Assembly (NCBI RefSeq): GCF_002368295.1
Contig: NZ_AP018248.1
Span: forward strand, 2,539,977-2,603,976
Reading direction: 5' to 3'
Origin: Tolypothrix tenuis PCC 7101
Lineage (GTDB): Bacteria > Cyanobacteriota > Cyanobacteriia > Cyanobacteriales > Nostocaceae
DNA: 64,000 nt
The first letter of the stretch is position 1. Every line of letters starts with the position of its first letter. The position numbers were made by a program, and so were the translations under genes. The notes beneath the pieces are model-generated. The model saw only the letters and a list, made by a program, of their open reading frames with translations. It was not told the origin of the DNA and searched no databases. Positions 8,843 to 17,605 of the stretch are shown in pieces.

Positions 8843-10432
8843 ATGACTCAGCATTTAATTTCTTCCAATACTTCCTCACAAAATTTAGATAATCTCAAAT
8901 CTCATAACTACCCATTAGCAGTAGAATCTGATGATTGGGAATTACAGATGGCTCAATTAGTTGGTTTGGAAGTAGAGTCAATATCTGCTGAGTCAGAGGA
9001 ATTATTAGAATCATCGGCTAACTTACAGCCATTACCATCTCAACCAACAGAAGAGAAAACTGAGCAATCAATATCATCAAATCCCTTTGCTAAATTAGGT
9101 GTAGTCGGTAGCGGTACTTTATTGATAGTTTTATTTGCGGGTGGGTTTTTATCACAATTAATGAGTAGTAATCAAAGCCCAAAAAAGAAAATTGTTTTGC
9201 AAGAAGTTCAACCATCAGTACAACCAGAATCTAGAGAAGAAAGTTTAGCAGCAACAGTAGAGACTCTGAAAACAAAATTAGCTTTAACTGAACAAGCTGT
9301 AGCTGTGAAATCAGCACAACAACAGTTAAGAAGTGGCAGAATGAGAGTAGTTGCACCAAATTCACAGCCAGATACTTCTCAATCTGGACGAATGGTGGTA
9401 ACAAGAATACCGACACCGATATCTACAGTTTACGTACCCAGGACAGTTACAGTTGAGCGCATGGTTAGATACCCTAATTCTCAACAACCTGTTGCTCAAT
9501 CTTCATTATTACCCCAAGCGTTCATTAGCCAACCACCAACTCAACCATTAGTACCACCATCAGTAAATGTAACTCCCATCCCTACACCAAACCCACTTCA
9601 AGATTGGGAAAAGATGGCAAAGTTAGGTAGCTATGGACAGATTGCTGCTGCTAATAAATCTCATCAAAATGTCAGGACTGTAGAAGAAAATCATCATCAA
9701 GAAGAACAACAAACAAGTAATAATCAGCCTGAAAAAACACCGAATCAGCCACCTTCTATAGCAGGTCAAGGATTACAAAAAAATCCAAAATCTTTAGCCA
9801 TTGGTAGTCATGCTAAAGCTGTGTTGGCAACAGCTATATTTGGAGAAACGACTAAATCAAAAGATAGCGATGATGACAATATCTTTGTAGTCAGGTTAAA
9901 GGAACCGTTAAAAGCTGCAGATGGCGCGATCGCAATTCCCGCAAATACAGAATTATTAACTGAAATCAACTCTATTTCTGAGCAAGGTTTGATTCAGCTA
10001 AACGTAGTGAAAATTATTCAGAAAAATCAAGGGCAAATCACAGAAAGAAGTTTATCAGAAAATGCACTGGTCATTCGTGCTCCCCAAGGTAAACCCTTAA
10101 TCGCCAATCGATTTCCTAATAGAGGTTCATCGATTGCTAGTATGGATCTAGGGTTATTTGTGTTAGGTGGTCTTGGTAAAGCCGCAGAGTTAGCTAACCG
10201 TACGGAATCTCAAGTTGTAACTACAACTGCTGGGGGTACTATCGTTAGCAATAGTAATCCTCAACGCAACATCTTAGCCGGAGTGTTAGAAGGTGGGATA
10301 AATACTGTAGTTCCGCAAATTGTTCAACGTAATCAGCAAGCAATTTCTCAAATGAGCCAAAGAACTAACGTTTGGTTTTTACCTGCGGGTACAGCAATTG
10401 AAATCTATGTTAATCAAGCAATACAATTTTAG
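8843..10432 (+). CDS. VirB10/TrbI-like membrane protein
   Basis: A 529-residue protein with an acidic cytoplasmic N-terminus (1-80), one membrane segment (~85-107), a coiled coil (~130-165), a long Pro/Gln-rich linker (~170-315) and a folded C-terminal domain. The order matches VirB10/TrbI proteins of type IV secretion systems, which span both membranes. The C-terminal part has the family's IPANTELL strand and ends in FLPAGTAIEIYVNQAIQF, like the terminal GT-x-I/L-x-V strand of VirB10. No other secretion gene is nearby, so it is an orphan and probably has an envelope role rather than conjugation. The family call rests on architecture and the C-terminal motif. Confidence 0.6.
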   Translation: MTQHLISSNTSSQNLDNLKSHNYPLAVESDDWELQMAQLVGLEVESISAESEELLESSANLQPLPSQPTEEKTEQSISSNPFAKLGVVGSGTLLIVLFAGGFLSQLMSSNQSPKKKIVLQEVQPSVQPESREESLAATVETLKTKLALTEQAVAVKSAQQQLRSGRMRVVAPNSQPDTSQSGRMVVTRIPTPISTVYVPRTVTVERMVRYPNSQQPVAQSSLLPQAFISQPPTQPLVPPSVNVTPIPTPNPLQDWEKMAKLGSYGQIAAANKSHQNVRTVEENHHQEEQQTSNNQPEKTPNQPPSIAGQGLQKNPKSLAIGSHAKAVLATAIFGETTKSKDSDDDNIFVVRLKEPLKAADGAIAIPANTELLTEINSISEQGLIQLNVVKIIQKNQGQITERSLSENALVIRAPQGKPLIANRFPNRGSSIASMDLGLFVLGGLGKAAELANRTESQVVTTTAGGTIVSNSNPQRNILAGVLEGGINTVVPQIVQRNQQAISQMSQRTNVWFLPAGTAIEIYVNQAIQF

Positions 10433-10473
10433 TTATAATAACAATTCCACAATAAATTACTAAAATTTCATTG

Positions 10474-10516
10474 GCAAATTTACATCTGTTTTAGCTGAGG
10501 TAAATTTGCATTTTTG
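10474..10516 (+). terminator. Intrinsic terminator after the VirB10-like gene
   Basis: GCAAATTTAC at 10474-10483 pairs perfectly with GTAAATTTGC at 10500-10509, with a 16-base loop, followed by ATTTTTG. It lies 42 bp past the stop codon of the plus-strand gene. Confidence 0.65.
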
Positions 10517-10709
10517 ATTGAGCAGTCAAAAATTTTATGGCGATCGCACTATTCCCTCAAAATTAGGATAAGCAATAATTAGTCAATAAAAATATTACAT
10601 ATTTGTAAATTACGCAATTGCATTGAGTCCGAAAGCTAAAAAGCAGACCCAACCAATTGATAATCTTTAAACTGATGTATCATAAAAAATACATTTACAA
10701 AAATCAACA

Positions 10710-10997
10710 ATGGTAGAACGCCCAATTAAGAAATCAGAACGTCAGTCCCAAGCAAATGCTGATAGTAATTCTGAAAATTTGGATTCTGTAACCCCAAGAG
10801 AGTCTAATCCGAAAAAATCAAAACCAAGCGGGAATCGCTCATCTGGTAAAGGCAAAAAAGGATCTTTTAAAGATGAAATTAAGCCGCCGGTCAATCCTGC
10901 TCTAGTGCGTGGCCCTAAACCAGTTCAACCTAAAATTGAGGTCAAAACTGACTCTGAAACAGAATCAGAACCTATTTCTGAAGAGCCTCAAGATTAA
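10710..10997 (+). CDS. Small basic, disordered conserved protein
   Basis: A 95-residue hydrophilic protein of low complexity. It has a Lys/Ser/Gly-rich middle (KKSKPSGNRSSGKGKKG), a short more ordered motif NPALVRGPKPV around residues 64-74, and an acidic tail. I recall proteins with an NPAL-x-RGPKP motif from other filamentous cyanobacteria but know no function. The basic core could bind nucleic acid or an acidic partner; this is inference. It is flanked by gaps of 277 and 240 bp, so it is probably transcribed alone. Confidence 0.6.
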   Translation: MVERPIKKSERQSQANADSNSENLDSVTPRESNPKKSKPSGNRSSGKGKKGSFKDEIKPPVNPALVRGPKPVQPKIEVKTDSETESEPISEEPQD

Positions 10998-11103
10998 CAT
11001 ATTAGTCATTACAGGTTAAATACTTAATACGTTAATTGCAAGGGAAGCCAGCTTGTTAGGCGGGTTTCCCAACTAAAAATATAATATTGCTTTCTTGGCA
11101 GGC

Positions 11104-11131
11104 AGAGTACAGACGCGATTAATCGCGCCTC
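11104..11131. repeat. Dispersed GTACAGACGCGATT palindrome
   Basis: GTACAGACGCGATT followed by AATCGCG. A second copy with the same first 14 bases and a better right arm is at 57964-57990. It is short, palindromic and intergenic in both places. Confidence 0.6.
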
Positions 11132-11237
11132 AACAAGCACAGAAGAGAAAGAAAGATTATGGTTTGTATGCCATATCATGCTTAATCCTTGGGAGTCCGC
11201 TATATTGTATATATTTGGATTTTCTTGACACCGAACA

Positions 11238-11657
11238 ATGCCAGCAAGGTTGCAAATAAAAGCTGAAGATTGCTCCCCCTTAGGACGATTCATTCTCCAA
11301 TATTTGGAAGAACAGGGTATCAGTATGAACCGTCTGGCGGATTTGTCTGGTGTTCCTCAACCAAGACTCAGAGGTGCTTGCTTTAAGGGAACTTGTCCTA
11401 CGCCAGAAACTTTGAGGAAACTTGCGAGAGTGATGGGGAAACATCACTTGGAGCTTTATACACTTGCATACGAGGCGAGAATTGAGAAGCTACCGGAAGA
11501 TGCAGATGATACTTCCCTCGATATCTTAATGCGAGATTTATTTGAGACTGCTAGAGAGTTGCGGTTAGCGGTTCCTAAAGTCCGTCCTTCTAAAGCTAAA
11601 ATCCGCAAAGCCCTACTAGAGTTAGGATTTAGTGAAGAGAATGATGAATGTGCTTAG
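11238..11657 (+). CDS. XRE-family helix-turn-helix regulator
   Basis: A 139-residue protein. Residues ~20-75 fit a Cro/C1-type helix-turn-helix: SMNRLADLSGVPQPRLRGAC followed by TPETLRKLARVMG. The C-terminal half is helical and charged with no ligand-binding motif that I recognise. It would act as a cytoplasmic DNA-binding protein. The start at 11238 lacks a clear ribosome binding site. Neither flanking gene points to a target. The HTH call is fairly sure; the role is unknown. Confidence 0.7.
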   Translation: MPARLQIKAEDCSPLGRFILQYLEEQGISMNRLADLSGVPQPRLRGACFKGTCPTPETLRKLARVMGKHHLELYTLAYEARIEKLPEDADDTSLDILMRDLFETARELRLAVPKVRPSKAKIRKALLELGFSEENDECA

Positions 11658-11834
11658 GGTAATTTCAAAATTCTCAATTCCAGCAGATATATAAAATTTA
11701 GCTGTTCTTGATTTGAGAATGGCTGGCAAAATTATCAGCTATTGTCTCTATTGCCTATTGCTCATTCCCTACGCGAACGAATATTTAGCGACTAATGCAC
11801 GAATTGCGATAGTTTATTTGATTAAAGCTAAAGC

Positions 11835-11921
11835 AGCGTATGTCATATTTCTATAAAATACGACAGCTGTATTTTTATATAAATACAACATACGCTTTGA
11901 TTAAGTTGTTATTTCAACTTA
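11835..11921 (-). terminator. Stem-loop region at the 3' end of cpcG
   Basis: A hairpin TAAGTTG (11902-11908) with CAACTTA (11915-11921) overlaps the cpcG stop codon. Just beyond is a larger inverted repeat, AGCGTATGT (11835-11843) with ACATACGCT (11888-11896), containing a nested AAAATAC/GTATTTT pair. No long T-run is present, so this could be a 3'-end stabilising structure as readily as a terminator. Confidence 0.45.
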
Positions 11922-12674
11922 TTTACGGCGATAGGGAACGGCTTTCTCAATATCAATGTTCTGTACTGAGAGTTGCTGAGGTGCATTACCTCTAGCGTTG
12001 ATGCTTTTCGCCATATCAAGGAAGAGAGCGGGGTTACCAGCTGTAGGCTTCTTCTCTTGGGGGGTAAAGCCACGAACGGTAGTTTGCCAAATGATTTGGG
12101 GGAAGCCCAACTTAGCACGATGGTATGAATCGTAGCGAGGAGACTTGATGTTGAAAGGTGTTTCACCAGCTACACGACCAGGTAGTACCCGACGACGTTG
12201 GTAAGGTACGGTGTCGTAGCCAAAGGCTTGGAGGTACTCATCAGAATTTAGTAGATCGTCAACAAAGCCTTTAATACCCTTTGTCGCTACTACAATTGAC
12301 CAAGCAATCTTCTCGCGCTCGTTGTATACATCGCGTCCAAGAACGCGCTGTACTGTCTGTTCAACAAAACGATAGTTGCTGTTCAGATCGTAGAAACTAC
12401 GTTTGTAAGTATTAGAGAGCAACAAGCCGCGAATGAAGTCACGCACTGTGATCTGACCGTTGCGGAGTTGGGACTCTAGGAAACGCTCGCGATCGGAAGC
12501 AAATGCATGGAAGAAAATCTGACGATAAGCTGCTTCAATCAGAACATCTAAATCTGTTGCGGAAAGTATGTTGTCAGTAGAGAAAGTCCTTGGTTGCTCA
12601 TCTCCAGGAATTTCAAGACTTGCTACCCGCTGGTTTTGAGAAATAGGGGTATATTCTAAAAGAGGAATTGCCAC
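11919..12674 (-). CDS. cpcG: Phycobilisome rod-core linker, CpcG type
   Basis: A 251-residue linker that starts MAIPLLEYTPISQNQRV, the typical CpcG N-terminus. The PBS linker domain (~30-165) is clear: AAYRQIFFHAF, FIRGLLLSNTYKRSFY, VEQTVQRVLGRDVYN and DDLLNSDEYLQAFGYDTVPY. The C-terminal arm (PGRVAGETPFN, then SPRYDSYHRAKLG) matches the rod-core type that docks phycocyanin rods to the allophycocyanin core. It lacks the hydrophobic tail of CpcL (CpcG2), so a thylakoid-anchored rod linker is unlikely. The usual cpcBACD genes are absent; only a cpcD-like gene lies 287 bp upstream on the same strand. It may be an alternative linker expressed under particular conditions. Confidence 0.9.
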   Translation of the reverse strand: MAIPLLEYTPISQNQRVASLEIPGDEQPRTFSTDNILSATDLDVLIEAAYRQIFFHAFASDRERFLESQLRNGQITVRDFIRGLLLSNTYKRSFYDLNSNYRFVEQTVQRVLGRDVYNEREKIAWSIVVATKGIKGFVDDLLNSDEYLQAFGYDTVPYQRRRVLPGRVAGETPFNIKSPRYDSYHRAKLGFPQIIWQTTVRGFTPQEKKPTAGNPALFLDMAKSINARGNAPQQLSVQNIDIEKAVPYRRK

Positions 12675-12807
12675 GAATACAAAATCTCCCTTTCCTTAAT
12701 GAAATCTTACAAAGTTATCATAATCATAAAGGAGAAGAGGGAGAATTATTCGATTTGGTTTGATAAACATTACATAACTTAATTGATTGCTTCAGTAATG
12801 CTGAAAC

Positions 12808-12821
12808 CCCTTGTACAAGGG
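12808..12821. repeat. 14-bp perfect palindrome between cpcD and cpcG
   Basis: CCCTTGTACAAGGG reads the same on both strands and lies 130-150 bp upstream of the cpcG start. It could be a regulator site or a dispersed palindrome. Confidence 0.5.
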
Positions 12822-12961
12822 CTTTAGAGATTCAAACAATGGATATTAGCAAGTGCCAGACTACCGAGAATATGGGGAAAGTAATGGTTTTCAAACCTAC
12901 CACAATCAGCCTGCAGTCAGAAAATTATGAGAAAAACTGATGCAACATTTCTTTGCAATTC

Positions 12962-13243
12962 TTAGCGTCTACCACCACCGCGGTGAGGTACTGCACTAGG
13001 TTGAGCGATCGCTACATTTAAAGGCTCAATGTTGACAATCTTACCACCTAGACGGCTAATCCGTTTCATTTCTTGATTCATGCGATTGTAGGGGACATTG
13101 ATAAACACGCTGCCACTATGCCGAATGTCGTATTGATTGTTGTCGCTTTCGGAGGTTTGCCGCAAACCTACTACTTCGTAACGAAATACTCGGCTATTGG
13201 ATGAAGGGTTGCTACCAGCATCAAGTTCAGTTTGACCTAACAT
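12962..13243 (-). CDS. cpcD: Phycobilisome rod-capping linker, CpcD type
   Basis: A 93-residue protein. Residues ~18-75 are a CpcD domain: SRVFRYEVVGLRQTSESDNN, YDIRHSGSVFINVPYNRMNQE and RISRLGGKIVNIEP. The small CpcD linker caps the distal end of phycocyanin rods. The tail (PHRGGGRR) is Gly/Arg-rich and longer than in the standard ~80-residue protein. The start at 13243 has GGAGAG about nine bases upstream. It precedes cpcG on the same strand, so the two may be co-transcribed through a 287-bp spacer. Being away from a phycocyanin operon, it may be a paralogue of the main cpcD. Confidence 0.88.
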   Translation of the reverse strand: MLGQTELDAGSNPSSNSRVFRYEVVGLRQTSESDNNQYDIRHSGSVFINVPYNRMNQEMKRISRLGGKIVNIEPLNVAIAQPSAVPHRGGGRR

Positions 13244-13580
13244 GAGTTTTACGCTCTCCTATATATTGAGTTGTTTGGCATACTACTTACTGATAAGTAA
13301 AAGGTCAAAAGAAATACTAGCAAATGGATACTATATGTTGATATCAGCCAGAAATGATTGATTTTCACCATCTCATATCTGACTATCAAGTCAGTAGACT
13401 GTCATTAAAATGACTCCAGGATATTTTAACCAAGAATATAAAAATTGCCATCCTTTAATTTGGGGATGGGTAATTGGTAATGGCTTAAAGTGATTTTTGG
13501 GCTTTTGAACGCCAGGTCACTCAACGGAAACCTCCCTACCCTGTGGAAAGGCTTTCAGCAAATATTTCCATCTCCAACCC
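13244..13580. other. Intergenic gap
   Basis: Upstream region of cpcD. A short TTACT-GAT-AAGTAA inverted repeat lies near 13286-13299. I see nothing else that I can name. Confidence 0.4.
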
Positions 13581-14348
13581 CTACTCAACTTTCAATTGAC
13601 TGTTAACTTTTGCAGATACAGGGATAAACAGGGGTGTTTTGCTAGATGGCGTTTCGGAGTTATCTAAGGTTTGCAAACTTGTAAAAGCTGCGTCACGAAT
13701 GATAGATTCTTCTTCTTTTGTGAGTAACAATTGCAAACATTCGACAACATTTTGTTGCACGGAAGCATCAACTCGCTTGCGTGTGATTAATTTGGTGAGT
13801 TGCCTAATCGCATTTAAGCGCTTGAGTGGGTCTGGTTCTGTTAAGTTGTTCAAGAGGCGATCAAGATAGTCTTCGTCTGTAGTGCCATAAAAATTGACGA
13901 TTTGGCAGACTAATAAAATTAGGGTTAATACTGTTCCTATACCTTGGGTAATCACTCCCGCAGCTATCCAAGGACTATGGGAGTCAAACCAAATTGTAGC
14001 TGCTATGTAAGTGCTAAATGTGGCGATTCCACCACTACTGACTGCCAAGAGTAAGCGACGGTTGGGGCCGTTGAAAAACCTCTGCATTTGTGACCAGCGT
14101 TGTTGCCAGTCCCACTTTTGCATGGAGTAGACTGATAACATGATCCCAATGCCAATGCTCAAGGCTAACAGCAGCTTCCAGTTCCACAACAGCATTGCAA
14201 CGACGATTGTCAGGAATCCTAGAATGCCTCCAGGCCCAGAGAAACGCTGAAAATTTCGCTGCTTTGTGGCTCCTGTCTTGAGATCTGGAAGCGACCAGTG
14301 GGAAAGCTGGTTGATCAATTGCTGCCACGAAGACGAAGCCTGTGCCAC
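13581..14348 (-). CDS. Conserved membrane protein with helical-repeat C-terminus
   Basis: A 255-residue protein. About four hydrophobic segments (residues ~39-54, 57-75, 96-118 and 127-150) are followed by a cytoplasmic tail (~155-255) with the pattern DPLKRLNAIRQLTKLITRK...DASVQQNVVECLQLLL, typical of HEAT/armadillo-like helical hairpins. I recognise it as a cyanobacterial conserved type without a known role. The layout resembles the PG-binding/HEAT protein at 23405-24538, where a membrane segment also precedes HEAT-like repeats. It is transcribed alone. Confidence 0.65.
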   Translation of the reverse strand: MAQASSSWQQLINQLSHWSLPDLKTGATKQRNFQRFSGPGGILGFLTIVVAMLLWNWKLLLALSIGIGIMLSVYSMQKWDWQQRWSQMQRFFNGPNRRLLLAVSSGGIATFSTYIAATIWFDSHSPWIAAGVITQGIGTVLTLILLVCQIVNFYGTTDEDYLDRLLNNLTEPDPLKRLNAIRQLTKLITRKRVDASVQQNVVECLQLLLTKEEESIIRDAAFTSLQTLDNSETPSSKTPLFIPVSAKVNSQLKVE

Positions 14349-14676
14349 GGTGTTTACCTACTAAAATTACAAGATTGTTTAGTTTATAAGTTTTACCCCA
14401 TATCAGGGAAGGATGCAGACACCCAAGCTGTTTACGGCATAGCTATTAGTTAAGTTTATAGTTTGATAAACTCCAATGCTGATGCCAGAAGCGTGGGTTT
14501 CCCCAAGTTCAGGGCTGACCAAAAACTCAAATAAAGGGTGAGATTTTATACTCCGCCCTTAATGTTCGGTAATTTTCCATTTACCTGGGGCTGAATTGAG
14601 AATCAATAATACCCTATTAAGAATACCTGAACTTCGGTAAAACAGAGTGATTTAGTTATGGAGTTTTGAGACTTTT
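14349..14676. other. Intergenic gap
   Basis: About 330 bp between two minus-strand genes. No open frame, strong hairpin or repeat noted. Confidence 0.4.
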
Positions 14677-15258
14677 TTAAGCACAAAAACGAAAGTTATC
14701 TAGGGTGAATAAGCCATTAAAAACGCTGAATGTCACCGAATAAATCTCATTTGCGGCTACGGATAATTGGGCGTTGGGGGTAATCGCGGAGTCAGAATTA
14801 GCTAGGTTCGACACTGGTAGTACTGTTTGGGCGATAAGTTGGCGATCGCGTCCGTAAGCTGAAAGTACTAGCCGTTGTGAACTGGTTACCAAGGCGCTGA
14901 CTTGGTTCACAGGACGTAAAAAAGTTACTTCTAACAATTCAGTTTGGGGCGATCCCATCAATACTATCGAGCCTGAGTGGGTGGGGAAGGCTGGATTTGA
15001 TGGTTGAATTGCTAGACATTCATGAAAAATTACGCCTAAGGACTCGTACTGGCGCTCTACTGCTTCAAAACATTTTAAGTCTTCAAAGTTTAAACAGATA
15101 CAGTTATGTGAGTTTTCCTGCGTAGTATCAGCTAGTGCTTCTACTTGACCCTGCCACTCGGAAGCTATCACTTGGTTTTGGAGATGAAAGTTCTCCAGGT
15201 TCAATCCAGTGCCTTTAAACCTTGGTATTGTATCTGATTGAATAGCCTCCTTGACCAT
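14677..15258 (-). CDS. Hypothetical protein with a beta-rich C-terminal domain
   Basis: A 193-residue protein without a signal peptide. Residues ~52-190 read LNFEDL...YESLGVIFHECLAIQPSNPAFPTHSGSIVLMG and end in TLDNFRF. This pattern of a leading DFE-like strand, QY-x-x-x-GV-x-F and a closing DN-(F/I)-x-F is common in jelly-roll-like beta domains of secreted bacterial proteins. The first ~45 residues are less ordered. I cannot give a function. The lack of an export signal is odd for such a fold. Confidence 0.6.
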   Translation of the reverse strand: MVKEAIQSDTIPRFKGTGLNLENFHLQNQVIASEWQGQVEALADTTQENSHNCICLNFEDLKCFEAVERQYESLGVIFHECLAIQPSNPAFPTHSGSIVLMGSPQTELLEVTFLRPVNQVSALVTSSQRLVLSAYGRDRQLIAQTVLPVSNLANSDSAITPNAQLSVAANEIYSVTFSVFNGLFTLDNFRFCA

Positions 15259-15830
15259 GACTCCCCGCTTTACATTTACTTATAGAAAATTAATTTAGTA
15301 ATTTCATCAACATCTATTGTTTCTAAGTACAAAACTAGAATTAATAGTGGTTTTTGATCGGCGTTTTGATGATCATCTTGACGCTCTGATCTATCCGTAA
15401 TCTTTCTGATAGATTACCATACAAAATTCTCACGAGAATTCCGATCTCAGTTATCTTAGCTACTGACTCAAATCCTTGCATGGCAGTAAATACAAGGAAA
15501 AATCATGCAATACTTGTGTAAAAAAAACACAATATCTTTACAGACAATACAGCAATTTTACATCTACTTAATCTGACGTTAGTATGAAGTCTCAGAATAG
15601 TAGATTCACTGATAATAGTAGGGAGTTTACAGCCAACAGATAAAACGAAGTTGTGCTCTGAGATAAACGCTAGGGGATAGAGGAATCAAAGAGCAATGAA
15701 CACAAGAATTTAAATTCATCACATTATTGATTTTTAGCTCCTAACTCTGAACACAACTTAGTATAAATACTCTATAGAGACCTGGCTGTCATCTAAACCA
15801 AGCAAACACAACATTGAATAAAATATACTT
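15259..15830. other. Divergent intergenic gap
   Basis: It separates the minus-strand hypothetical gene from the plus-strand hydrolase and must hold both promoters. It is AT-rich. No repeat family member or convincing operator seen. Confidence 0.4.
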
Positions 15831-16727
15831 ATGTTTCAACCACTAGGATTTGAGCAACGTTCAATTATTACCTCACTCGGTAGGATAGTGTACTATACAA
15901 ACACTGGTTCTCTCTGGCAGGATGATTTGACGGCAAAAGATGAAAAAGAAACTTTGTTGTTTCTTCATGGCTTTGGTGGTGGATCTTCTGCTTATGAGTG
16001 GTCAAAAGTATATCCGGCGTTTGCGAGTGAGTACCGAGTAATCGCACCAGACTTACTCGGTTGGGGTAGATCTGAGCATTTAGCGCGTAATTATCAGATT
16101 GGAGATTATTTGAACACAATTGCGGAGTTTATCCAGCAGACTTGTACGGAACCTGTGACTGCGATCGCATCTTCTCTCACCGCCGCGATGACAATTCGAG
16201 TTGCGATCGCTCATCCTGATTTATTCAAGTCGCTGATTCTCACAACTCCCGCCGGACTGGGTGATTTTGGCGAAGACTACTCTCGTAGTTTCTTTGCTCA
16301 GTTAGTTAGTATTCCTGTTTTTGACCGCTTGCTGTACAGTACAGGAGTAGCTACTAGCAACGGTATTCGCAGTTTTTTAGAGCAAAGACAATTTGCACAA
16401 CCTAACCGGGTATATCAAGAAATAGTTGATGCTTATTTGCAATCTGCACAGCAACCCAATGCTGAATATGCAGCACTATCTTTTGTTCGTGGCGATTTGT
16501 GCTTTGATTTATCGCTGTTTATTCAGCAGCTAACCACACCGACAGCGATTATTTGGGGACAAAAATCACAATTTACTGGGCCAGAAATTGGTCATCGCCT
16601 TGCTGAGATGAATCCCCAAGCTATCAAATTTTTTCAACCACTAGAAGATGTGGGGTTAACACCACAGCTAGAACTACCAGCAGTAACTATTGGGTTAATT
16701 CGCCGCTTTTTAGCTTTATTGAATTAA
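15831..16727 (+). CDS. Alpha/beta hydrolase fold protein lacking the usual catalytic His
   Basis: A 298-residue protein with the canonical fold markers: oxyanion-hole motif HGFGGG at residues 46-51, DLLGWGRSE at ~74-82 and a nucleophile elbow AIASSLTA with S115 in the nucleophile position. Near the C-terminus, where active enzymes have D-x-GH-x-P-x-x-E, this one reads DVGLTPQLELP, with L276 in place of His. The elbow is also unusual, with Ala/Thr in place of the flanking glycines. It is therefore either a non-hydrolytic member or uses another base. No signal peptide. The substrate is unknown and the gene stands alone. Confidence 0.75.
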   Translation: MFQPLGFEQRSIITSLGRIVYYTNTGSLWQDDLTAKDEKETLLFLHGFGGGSSAYEWSKVYPAFASEYRVIAPDLLGWGRSEHLARNYQIGDYLNTIAEFIQQTCTEPVTAIASSLTAAMTIRVAIAHPDLFKSLILTTPAGLGDFGEDYSRSFFAQLVSIPVFDRLLYSTGVATSNGIRSFLEQRQFAQPNRVYQEIVDAYLQSAQQPNAEYAALSFVRGDLCFDLSLFIQQLTTPTAIIWGQKSQFTGPEIGHRLAEMNPQAIKFFQPLEDVGLTPQLELPAVTIGLIRRFLALLN

Positions 16728-17605
16728 TCAAAGTCAACAGCCAATTAGAAAGAAGCTGATGATTTAGTAACTCTTACTAAATCTCAACTTCATATCAATA
16801 AAGAGGTCGTCCGACACAATTATCTAACTACGATTAAAGAAAAATTTGCCAAAACTTTATAAAAAATTAATTCTTTCTTTAAAATGATGTGCTTGTAAAT
16901 TGTCATCAGTAGCTAATAAAACATTGCAAGCAAGACTATAGGCTGAAGGTATAAAATTTTGGGTTTTACTACAAAAAGTAAATTATCAAAACAACTTATT
17001 AATTTTTGGATAATTATCTATTGGCATCATTGATTCTAAAACTAGGATAGTTCTATGATTAAAAGCTGAAATTCATTGATTACTATGTAATTAGGAAGTG
17101 CTAAAAAATCAATTCTTGAGAATATTAGTCAGCAATTGCATATCAACTAATTACCATAAGTAGCTAAGTTATCTAGGTTACTAACTCAGTTAAAAAATCG
17201 GATATTTTTATTGATTGGAAGTCTCTGAGGTTGGCTACCCTAAAATCAAAAATATCAGCCATATTTGGTTTTCGGAAGGTGAAAACCTCAGGCGATCGCA
17301 CTTCTTTGACCTATAGGAGTAGAAGCAGGAATACTATGTTGCTAAACTCCCAAGAATCACCATTTTTAGGTGTTATAGTCAAAAAAACAGGTAATTGCAG
17401 CACAGTGTTATCATTAAATCAATACCCTAAAAGAAAGAGAGTTTATCTAACTAGCTGTGATGCCATCTCCTGATTTTAGTGTGCGAACACAATATATTTA
17501 GTAGTAGATTAAACTTAAGCAAAGGCAATCACCAAAATGTGCCAGGGTGATCTTTATGTTTGTTATGTATCTCGCTGAAAAGACAATCTATCCCAACAAT
17601 CAACT
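16728..17605. other. Long intergenic gap
   Basis: AT-rich sequence upstream of era with no repeats of the families seen elsewhere. The only candidate is a 45-codon frame at 17336-17473, listed separately at low confidence. Confidence 0.4.
17336..17473 (+). CDS. Possible small protein (weak)
   Basis: A 45-codon frame opening with ATG after GCAGGAATACT, which is a fair ribosome binding site. The predicted peptide (MLLNSQESPFLGVIVKK...) shows no motif. The frame is also open upstream from a TTG. I would accept it only if conserved in relatives. Confidence 0.18.
   Translation: MLLNSQESPFLGVIVKKTGNCSTVLSLNQYPKRKRVYLTSCDAIS

Noticed and set aside
8843..10432. Part of a conjugative or plasmid region
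   Set aside because: No relaxase, coupling protein, VirB4 or other transfer gene is near; surrounding genes are chromosomal in character.
11919..12674. Assignment as CpcL (membrane-type rod linker)
   Set aside because: The C-terminus ends in IDIEKAVPYRRK without the hydrophobic tail that defines CpcL.
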